From contig JAIUPT010000031.1 in assembly GCA_022315425.1 (NCBI GenBank), forward strand, positions 124,001 to 188,000: a stretch of 64,000 nt of DNA, read 5' to 3'. The translations under genes and the position numbers were made by a program. This DNA comes from Pseudevernia furfuracea (Eukaryota; Ascomycota; Lecanoromycetes; Lecanorales; Parmeliaceae). Shown piece by piece: positions 56,923-64,000 of the stretch. The number at the start of each line of letters is the position of its first letter. Position 1 is the stretch's first letter. Under the pieces are notes generated by a model, which was not told where the DNA came from, made no database searches, and worked only from the letters and a program-made list of their open reading frames with translations.

Positions 56923-58506
56923 ATGGTCAATGGGAGACCGGAAAACGATAAAGGTGGTGGTGCGGATGGGAGGGGTGAGAGTGTGGAATACACGCTCAAG
57001 CCTGTGTCGAGGGCTTATGCTTCCACCGCAAGGTAATAATACATCCATACAACTTCTCCGGTGCATCTGAAAAAGGTAGCTTCGGGTGCTAAATCGATCA
57101 TGCCAGACTAAATCTGCAGCACTACCTGTGGAAAGACCAAACCGGATTCCTCCTGCACCCCAACATCCCCCTCGACTCGAGCCGGACTGGTCTTAAGATC
57201 GCAGATGTAGGGACTGGTACTGGGTATGCCAATTATTATCTCCGTCGTCGACATCCCTGCCTCTTCTCCCAGATGCATTTGTTTTCCGCGTGAACGTACC
57301 CTTTTTTTCTTTGCAATTCATATGCGGGCATGTATATTTCCCGCGCTTAGCATGGCAGAGACCTTAGTCTAAAAAACAAACCTCTCTTCCCCACAGTATC
57401 TGGCTGCTCGACCTCGCACGCACTCTGCCGCCCACGGCGCAGTTGGATGGCTTCGACATCGACATCTCAGACTGTCCGGCCGAGCAATGGCTGCCGCGGA
57501 ACGTGACGATGCGACATCTCGACGCTTTGGGGGAAATCCCCGAGGAGCTGATTGGAGTCTACGACGTGGTGCAGCTGCGGTTGTTCCAAGTGGTTGTCAA
57601 AGACAACGACCCGGGGCCGTTGTTGAGGAATGTGGTTAGCATGTTGAGTGCGATCCCCCAGTTCTTCTTCCCCCATCTCATCTCATACCATCCATCCATC
57701 ATCCACACTCCACAGCCGCCACATCGGACTGTTCTGTTTTATGAGAAAAAATTCTCTTGAATGTTGTGATCTTTGACCCTTCAATCCTCACAACACCAAT
57801 ATGCTCGAAACCCTGCACTGAATATACACACACACGCACACACACACACGCACACACACACACACACGTACAAACCACAGAAACAGCACTAACCCTTCCT
57901 CCCCCTCTCTCCCCCACAGAACCCTCCGGCCACCTCCAATGGGCCGAATACGACATGACGACCCTCCGGACCATCAAAGCGACCCCCTTCCTCCCCACCC
58001 CCTCCCTCGACGCCATCCCGGCCCTGGTGCAGTCCTTCCAGCCCCACGACCCCCGCATCGGCACCCAGCACTGGATCCCCGACCTCCCCGCCACCCTGTC
58101 CGCCCACCCGCACCTCGCCGACGTGAGCGCGTCCCGCTACCCGACGCCGGACGCGTTCCTGCCCGCCCAGCTCGACGTGTTCCTCCTCACCTATGAGGAG
58201 TTGGCCGGGAAGGTGCTGGATCGGATGGGGGGTGGGGAGGGGGGGGGGAGGTTGAGGGGGTTGATTGAGGGGGCGAGGGAGGAGGGGAGGAGGGGGGTCG
58301 GGTGGGGGATGGATCGGTTGGTTGTGGTGGGGAGGAAGAGGGGGGGTTGGGGGGAAGGGGGGGATGGGGATGGGGATGGGGATGGAGGGGGAGGGTCCGG
58401 TTCGGCTGGGGTTGTTGTGGCGGAGACGGGGGTTGGGGCGGAGAAGAGGACGGGTGGGAGGGAGAGGTGGTTGAGGGTTTGGAAGCGGTTGAGCTCGTCT
58501 TATTAG
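56923..58506 (+). CDS. Class I SAM-dependent methyltransferase
   Basis: Exons 56923-57032, 57107-57223, 57397-57647 and 57920-58506 (introns 74, 173 and 272 bp) give 354 residues. The fold is rebuilt across three junctions: RAYASTARLNLQHYLWKDQT, the SAM-binding motif I ADVGTGTGIWLLDLA, motif II with the acidic LDGFDIDIS, the HLDALGEIPEEL block, YDVVQLRLFQVVV, and MLKPSGHLQWAEYD. This is the layout of the broad fungal methyltransferase family that includes secondary-metabolite O- and N-methyltransferases and LaeA-like proteins. No biosynthetic neighbours are seen, so the substrate is open. Residues from about 265 on become Gly-rich low complexity (long G runs in the DNA), so the C-terminal end is less certain. 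Confidence 0.85.
57827..57868 (+). repeat. (CA)n microsatellite in an intron
   Basis: Imperfect ACACAC/GCACAC tract inside the third intron of the methyltransferase gene. It accounts for much of that intron's unusual length. Confidence 0.8.
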
Positions 58507-58917
58507 TCGTTTCGTTTTCGTCTCGAGATTCGGGATGCGTGTCTCTGGTCTCTTTTGCCTTCGTAAGACTGGCTATCTATACATGCTCGCGTGTTGGCCG
58601 GATGTTGATCACAGCGCTCTGTTTTCTGTTTAGCGAGTGCTAGACGGAGAGATGGGATGCGCTCGATGCATAGAAGGGATGAAACACTCAAAGCATGAGA
58701 TTGAGTCAACGGTAGAGGCGGAAGGGTGTCGTCGCCTGTTCAGGTTCTACATTCTGATTTCAATCTTCTGAGCTGTTTTTACCGCAAAGATGTCTCTTTG
58801 GAAGAAAGCATCTTCCTCCTCGTGCAACATCCATCAGAGGGCTCCAATCTGTCATCTCCCCATGCCATTTCCCCCCATTTCTGCCATTTCACGCTCTGTC
58901 TTTCCTGCTCTGTTCGC
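58507..58917. other. Intergenic between convergent genes
   Basis: 3' flanks of the methyltransferase and WW-domain genes. Nothing else seen. Confidence 0.5.
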
Positions 58918-59973
58918 TTAGAAGTCACCACCTCCTCCACCATCATCACCCCCTCCTCCATCACCACCATCGCCACCTCCATCGCCGCCTCCATCACCCC
59001 CATCCATCGCTTCTCCGATCAACATACCACCCAACAAACCTCCACCCAGCCCCAAGGCAGCACCACCGCCAGCACCAAGACCGTGCTTTTTAGGGGGAGC
59101 CTGCTGATACCCTCCGTACCCGGGTCCTCCATATCCGCCGCCGTATCCCTGTTGAGGATAGCCTCCGTACTGGGGGCCGCCGTAGCCCTGCTGCTGACCG
59201 TAGGGCTGTTGACCGTAGCCCCCCTGCTGCTGCTGGCCGTAGGACTGCTGACCGTAACCTCCCTGCTGACCATACGGCGACTGCTGAGGCTGGTTGTGCC
59301 TGCCGCCTAGCTTTGACAAAAACCCACCGATGCCGCCTTTCTTGCCAGCGTCTCGGGGCGGGAGCTGCTGCTGATCGTAGCTCTGCGGCTGCCCTTGTCC
59401 GTAAGCCCCGCCCTGCGCACCGCCTTGGTAGTAGCTGTCGGCCTCTCCGCGATCTAATGCCTCAGAGCTCGTCGGACGCCCTGCAGCCCGGGCACGTGCG
59501 TCTTCTTCGGCTTGTAGCTGCTGCGCGTAGCGAGCGTCTTCATCGAGATTTTGATGGGAGCCGGCGCCTTGGGGGCCACCGTAGGGGTTGTTGGAGCCAA
59601 GACCCTTTTCGGGTGGGTAGGTGTTCCCGCCTGCGCCGGCCGGATAGGTGGAGCTACCGCCTGAGGTGGTGTTGCCTGCGCCTGGGTAGGAGGGTGGCGG
59701 GCCGGGTGGGGCACCGGCGGCGGAGGGGTAGACTGGGGAGGTGGGGCGGTTCCAGGTTGATTGCTTGGTGTGGATATTTACGTAGAACCTGTGAGCGCAG
59801 TGTCAGAATTGTGATGAGATTGAATGAGAGTTGTGGTAGATGCGAGCTAAGGAAGGCGGAGGGTGCAAGGTAAACTGAGCGTACCATTCCTTGTACTGGT
59901 CGTTCCACTGAGCTGACCAACCCTCGGGCACCTTGGGCGGAGGAGGCCCAGATGGAGGGATGAAGTCGGCCAT
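58918..59973 (-). CDS. WW-domain protein with Gln/Gly/Tyr-rich tail
   Basis: Exons 59973-59885 and 59788-58918 (96 bp intron) give 319 residues. The N-terminus carries one WW domain, rebuilt across the intron: VPEGWSAQWNDQYKEWFYVN then TKQSTWNRP, with both signature Trp and the final Pro. WW domains bind Pro-rich ligands. The rest is disordered: Pro/Gly/Ser-rich, an Arg/Ala segment (YAQQLQAEEDARARAAGRPT), then a Gln-Gly-Tyr repeat region (GYGQQ/YGQQQ units) like that of condensate-forming proteins. After that come GGFLSKLGG, a Gly-rich hydrophobic patch (GLGGGLLGGMLIGE) and a terminal run of Gly and Asp. This layout is familiar in Pezizomycotina; no function is established to my knowledge. 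Confidence 0.85.
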
Positions 59974-60596
59974 CTTTATGATAGTCGGCTATGAGATGAG
60001 GATGGAGGTAAAGTGGGTAGATGAGTTCAGATGAGGGAAGAGGTAATTTATCATGTTCGTGCTGATGCGAAGTGGGGGACTTGGCTGCCAAGAGAATTGA
60101 CGTGGACGAGCTCAGCCACAGCGCCACCGCTGACATGCAATATCAGTTCGTGGCGAACCAAGAATTCGATAAGACCATAAGGAATCAATGGACATGGTGA
60201 TAGTAGTGATATAGTAGTAGTGATCGATCTAGGCAGGATATAGCATGACATTTGTGTATAGTGTGTCCGTGTTCAGGCTTTGTGTAGATCCAATTGATCT
60301 TGTACGGTGCACTGGTGCAGATCTTCAAGTCGATGATTCATCATGCGGTGATCCAATGCTATATGAGCGTGGCATAATGCCAATTGATCTTGTACGAAGC
60401 ATAGATAGTGTTTGTTTGATTTCTCCATTTCTCTCACGTCGTCTTCCTCTATCGTCTTGGTCCCCTCGACCCAAGTCAGCTGCCTAGCACGCGAGATAAC
60501 TCTTCTGAGCGGGCCTTCCCGCAGTACCTTCCCCACCCATCATGCCAATTCAGACAACCATCGCGCAGCTTCGTGCAAGAGAGTCTCTTTTCTCCA
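59974..60596. other. Upstream region of the WW gene
   Basis: No gene seen. A pair of direct repeats, CCAATTGATCTTGTACG[GA], lies at about 60290-60306 and 60380-60396. Confidence 0.45.
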
Positions 60597-61358
60597 TTAC
60601 TGCCACCACCCGCAGAGTACCCAAATAGATGTGTGTTCTCTCATCCCATTTGACCCACATTCATAATTATCCAACTCATGGGCCTCATTGCTTTCATCCC
60701 TCAATTCTTGCAGGCCTCTTTGGTTCGGATTCTTGGGCGGAGGTGGCGGCCCACGAGTAGCGCTCGGTGCTGTAGGTGGGGTCTCGTGTTGAGTTGGCGA
60801 ACTGTATGCGGATTGTGGAGGGGTTGAGAATGCCGCTGAGGTATCGAAGAGAGGTCGGACCCATGCGGCCATTGCCAACCACCCGAAGGCTTCTCAAGGG
60901 TTTTGGGCTGGATGCTGTTTCCGCCATCTTCAATCGGCGATGTTGAGGGTATAAGTAGTAGCCACAGCGAAAGCAGCAAGCATATCCCTAGCGACAGACC
61001 AATGCCAAGCCCCACAGCCAAAGTATCCAATCCTTTCGAAGGGAGGGTAGTGACGGCGCATTTCTGGTCGTCGCGAAGGATGATAATGAAGGAATTCTGA
61101 TCTGTGAAGTTGGTGGAATAGTCACCCAGTCACCCCAGCCATATTAATATGTCCCCTGCCCTTTGCAGTTGAAGAAGTCTATGGAGGCATTCTGGCGCTC
61201 TTGTAGTAGTCAGTCGCTGGACTTGAGCATTGGCAGGGTAAAACAACCTGTAGTACAATCTCGAGCACAGCTAGGCGACTTCCATGTCATGTCTGTACAA
61301 GACCCCCGGGAGAGAATCCCATCGTAGTAGCATAAGTCACTCGAGACGCAGTAGGTAC
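60597..61358 (-). CDS. Cys-rich single-pass membrane protein, 5' end unresolved
   Basis: Three coding exons fit in phase: 61358-61248, 61101-60883 and 60835-60597. The first encodes the Cys-rich block YCVSSDLCYYDGILSRGSCT then DMTWKSPSCARDCTT. This matches the G-x-C...RGxCTDxxWxSPxCxxxC pattern of a common fungal family of mucin-like single-span proteins. The second encodes CAVTTLPSKG and the membrane span (LGIGLSLGICLLLSLWLLLI). The third is a cytosolic Pro-rich tail with the family's repeated Glu-Leu motif (LQELRDE, AHELDNY). A signal-peptide-like stretch (LPSTLLTVIFSLLWTTGIFA) lies upstream near 61490-61550, but no ATG or connecting exon could be fixed. A surface sensor or anchor role is only inferred. 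Confidence 0.62.
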
Positions 61359-61563
61359 CTTATTGGAGTAACCGTGAGAGCATGCGCTAGCGCCTTGGCG
61401 GGTACCTAAAGCAGAAGAACTGCGAGCGATGTGCAAAGGTGCTATTGTGAAGCCGTCAGGGTTAGGCCGGTATTTCAGCAAAGATGCCGGTGGTCCAGAG
61501 AAGGGAAAAGATCACCGTGAGGAGTGTTGATGGTAAAGCAAAGTCGATGAATGCCAAATATAC

Positions 61564-61642
61564 AACACTAATGCAGAGAACTTTGGTATCAACACTAATG
61601 CAGAGAACTTTGGTATCCAACACTAATGCAGAGAACTTTGGT
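61564..61642. repeat. Three tandem copies of a 27 bp unit
   Basis: The unit starts AACACTAATGCAGAGAACTT. Copies lie at 61564-61590, 61591-61617 and 61619-61642, the last shortened and one base out of step. Each copy contains an ATG. The array lies between the Cys-rich gene and the Clr5 gene, whose starts face away from each other. Confidence 0.9.
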
Positions 61643-61850
61643 CATAATCCAATCAGAGAGAAGATGCTCAGAACTATGCGTTTTGGGGGATTTCAGCCTC
61701 GTCTGGAAAGGTGCTAAATACCACCGTCCCTCCCGGGGGCACCTTGAAGGAACCATCTCTCACTGCTTTGATATTATAGCGGCCCCAAGCATCCTGTCCT
61801 GTGATCCATTCGCTTTTGCTCGAGCACCTGTGAAGTTGAATCCTGTCGTT

Positions 61851-63647
61851 ATGGACAACATTGTCTTGGATGATGGTGTCCTGTCCCAGAACACGAGGTT
61901 TGTGTCAAGTACTAGCTTGCAGGCCGCGGCGCAAGTCCCTATGTTCCCGAGTGACGAAATGGTATTGGTGAAAAGTGGCCCGGAGCCAGATATCTGGGAG
62001 ACTCACCGCTCAACGATCAAGAGGCTCTACCTTGATGAAGGCAATTTTCTCAAGGACGTAATGACTATTATGGAGCGTGATCATGGTCACAAAGCAACGT
62101 TCAAGATGTATAAGAGTCGCATCAAGAAGTGGGGCCTTGATAAGAATTGCAAAGCCAAGGAGATGAAAGCAATTGCTCGCAAAAAGGTAGAGCGAGATGC
62201 CATAGGTAAAGCCTCGCTGTTTCAAATCAGAGGCCGGCAGGTCGAGATCGAAGAAGTACTCCGACATTTCAAGAGAAAAAGCTACCAGTCTCTTGAGGCA
62301 TTGGTAGCCAGAGACAAGTCCCCGGAAGCAAGTACGCCATCGGATATCGATTGTTTGACGCCAGGGGCATGGTTATCCCCCCTAGATAGTAATGACGCCC
62401 ACTTGGGAAACTCCGTTTCAGTGACAGTTGCTGAAGTAGAACTCGTCCGCAGTCGGAGCCACTCACCGCAGACACCGAGAAGCCACCGACGCAAGACGGA
62501 CCACCGTGCTCCAAGCCCTGACGTTGTACGAAGACGGCTTCTTTCCATGAACCAAAACCTTCATCGCCTCTCTTCTCTCACTCCAGTCTCTCCCTCACTC
62601 GAACCACCACGAGGCCTGCTTGTCCCAGAAATGATGTTCTCAGCCATCAAGACCTTTCTTCATAGGTCTTTGAATGAAGGTTTCTGGAGCACCAATGAAA
62701 ATGGCGTTCTAGTCTCTCGAAATCCGGTATCTACTTCGAGATCAGGCATGTACGGGTACGCCATCTCTGAGTTTTATGAGCACTGCTGGTCCGCAGCGTG
62801 TCTGTTGAAAGAAAGACTGTTTGTTGAAGCACGCCAGCTATTGGTCAAAGCTTGTGAAAAGAGCGTGGACGTAGTTGAAGAAGGACACCCTGATACTATA
62901 AACATCATATTTGACGTCTATTTTTGTCTGGAAAACGCAGGCTATGGTGATGCTGCAATCAAAGTTCTTGAACATCTAAGATCAACAGCAAGAATGACAC
63001 CATCCAGTACACCTGCATTTTGTCAATTCATGGAGAATATGCTGCTTCTAGACCAAAATGTTGAGGAGGCTTACTCAATCGCCTGGGAGTGCAATGGGAG
63101 CATCATTGAGCAGCACCTGGATCCGTTTAGTTTGATCTGGCTTGACTCTCGCAGCCGTTGCATCACAAGGAGCTCAAAAAGTAGCCGACAAGTGGCAAGG
63201 TCGCTACGGTCGTTGTCGATTGAATGTGAACAACATTGTGGCAAATCGGATTCAAGATATTGGGTTGTTTTAATGCATCTGGCAGCATGGAGTCTCAACA
63301 TCCGGTATAATTTCAAGGAGGCTGAGGAGGTCGGACTAGACATCGTTCAACTTGCCAAGAATTTCAAGCGCAAGGGTGTCTTCAATCCCTGGACCATGAA
63401 CGCGCTGGGAATTGTCTCCACAGCTCAATACAATCAGGGCAAGTACGATCTGGCGGAAAACAACCTTAGGTATTGCATTGACATGGCTGCTCAAGGTTCG
63501 GGGGAGACAGATGTATGTATCTTAGAATATTCGCTGATGCTGGAACGGTGGCTTCTTGGCTGGGGCCGACAAGAGGAGGCTCTAGCGCTCGCAGCGCAAC
63601 GCACCCAGCTCCTAGGCTCACCGGAAATAGAGGAATTGAAAGAGTGA
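61851..63647 (+). CDS. Clr5-domain protein with helical repeat C-terminus
   Basis: From the ATG at 61851 the protein has 598 residues; the same frame is open back to an ATG at 61626 inside the tandem repeat, but that extension looks non-coding. A Clr5 domain lies at about 45-100: WETHRSTIKRLYLDEGNFLK, HGHKATFKMYKSRIKKWGLD. It is an N-terminal domain common in fungal proteins named after an S. pombe silencing factor, thought to bind DNA. A Ser/Arg/Pro-rich linker follows. The C-terminal half (about 255-590) is all helical with TPR-like features: LLKERLFVEARQLLVKACEK, INIIFDVYFCLENAGYGDAA, MNALGIVSTAQYNQGKYDLA. This Clr5 plus TPR-like architecture is frequent in filamentous ascomycetes. Probably nuclear; target unknown. 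Confidence 0.85.
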   Translation: MDNIVLDDGVLSQNTRFVSSTSLQAAAQVPMFPSDEMVLVKSGPEPDIWETHRSTIKRLYLDEGNFLKDVMTIMERDHGHKATFKMYKSRIKKWGLDKNCKAKEMKAIARKKVERDAIGKASLFQIRGRQVEIEEVLRHFKRKSYQSLEALVARDKSPEASTPSDIDCLTPGAWLSPLDSNDAHLGNSVSVTVAEVELVRSRSHSPQTPRSHRRKTDHRAPSPDVVRRRLLSMNQNLHRLSSLTPVSPSLEPPRGLLVPEMMFSAIKTFLHRSLNEGFWSTNENGVLVSRNPVSTSRSGMYGYAISEFYEHCWSAACLLKERLFVEARQLLVKACEKSVDVVEEGHPDTINIIFDVYFCLENAGYGDAAIKVLEHLRSTARMTPSSTPAFCQFMENMLLLDQNVEEAYSIAWECNGSIIEQHLDPFSLIWLDSRSRCITRSSKSSRQVARSLRSLSIECEQHCGKSDSRYWVVLMHLAAWSLNIRYNFKEAEEVGLDIVQLAKNFKRKGVFNPWTMNALGIVSTAQYNQGKYDLAENNLRYCIDMAAQGSGETDVCILEYSLMLERWLLGWGRQEEALALAAQRTQLLGSPEIEELKE

Positions 63648-64000
63648 CGAGAGCTTGGCCCAAGTATGCCCGGCGGCCTCAAAACCCTCGTCATGATCCG
63701 TAGAATTCATCGCCTCTTCCGCCAACCGATCACTGAGGGGAGATCCTGACGCGTGCTTTCCTGTTCCCCGACGTTCCTTATTTCCCTCTTTCGATCACCC
63801 ACCGTTACATCTTTCGCTTTAGTATCTCACGCCTCGAAGTATGTACGCACGCACTCATTTGGACTGGAAATGGCGGCAAAGCACGAGACGGCCTGGTACC
63901 GTGCCATGGAGAAGAGAGAAAGGAAGGAGAGACGAGAGAAAGAAAAGGGGGAGGAAGGAAAGGAGGGAGAAAGGGAGGGAAGAAGGAAGGAAGGAAGGAA
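63648..64000. other. Window end, no gene seen
   Basis: Intergenic sequence that grades into the purine-rich repeat at the edge. Confidence 0.5.
63907..64000. repeat. Purine-only tract ending in (GGAA)n
   Basis: About 95 bp of almost pure G/A on the plus strand, ending in tandem GGAA units. It probably runs past the window. Confidence 0.85.

Noticed and set aside
56923..58506. Secondary-metabolite cluster around the methyltransferase
   Set aside because: Neighbours are ede1 and a WW-domain protein; no synthase, P450 or pathway regulator is present.
60836..60882. Apparent frameshift between the membrane span and Pro-rich tail of the Cys-rich protein
   Set aside because: A 47 bp phase-1 intron (GTGGTT..CTCAG) joins the two frames cleanly, so no shift is needed.

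Overview
The window is nuclear DNA of a filamentous ascomycete (Pezizomycotina). Genes are split by 47-100 bp GT..AG introns, and several families are typical of these fungi: Clr5, PTH11/rhodopsin-like membrane proteins, GLEYA adhesin, Pho88/SND3 and EMC7. Placement in Dothideomycetes is a guess from the flavour of the secreted-protein families. No bacterial, viral or complete transposon genes were seen. All exon junctions were read by eye: reading-frame phase, splice consensus and continuity of a recognisable protein.

Layout. 1-5.8 kb is ordinary: the 5' end of rad14 (XPA), pho88/snd3, a hypothetical membrane protein, and methylthioribulose-1-phosphate dehydratase (methionine salvage). 6.9-32 kb is accessory in character, with long gene-poor spacers. 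Most of its genes carry signal peptides: a small Cys-containing secreted protein (6.9 kb), a Ser/Thr-rich single-pass protein (10.5 kb), secreted paralogs A (11.9 kb) and B (28.5 kb) with a decayed third copy between them (26.6 kb), a pepsin-like protein with altered active-site triads (13.0 kb), an 888-residue chitin-binding/GLEYA adhesin (19.6 kb), a secreted or membrane protein (24.5 kb), and a two-domain relative of the 6.9 kb protein (30.1 kb). A rhodopsin-like membrane protein lies at 16.5 kb. Two short terminal-inverted-repeat elements with TA target sites (10.0 and 32.2 kb) and a microsatellite belt (27.3-28.4 kb) sit in this zone.

33-46 kb holds three F-box-type ORFs (one frameshifted), EMC7, a degraded alpha/beta-hydrolase fragment, a second rhodopsin-like gene with a single-base frameshift, and a Pga1-like ER membrane protein whose 3' coding end overlaps an F-box ORF on the same strand. 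47-64 kb is mostly conserved: alpha-tubulin, an MFS transporter, the endocytic scaffold Ede1, a class I methyltransferase, a WW-domain protein, a Cys-rich single-pass protein and a Clr5-domain protein.

No operon or biosynthetic cluster is evident, and the lone methyltransferase has no synthase or P450 beside it. The most unusual content is the secretome-rich island with its duplicated families, the modular adhesin whose chitin-binding module was duplicated together with its intron, and the overlapping gene pair at 45.8 kb.
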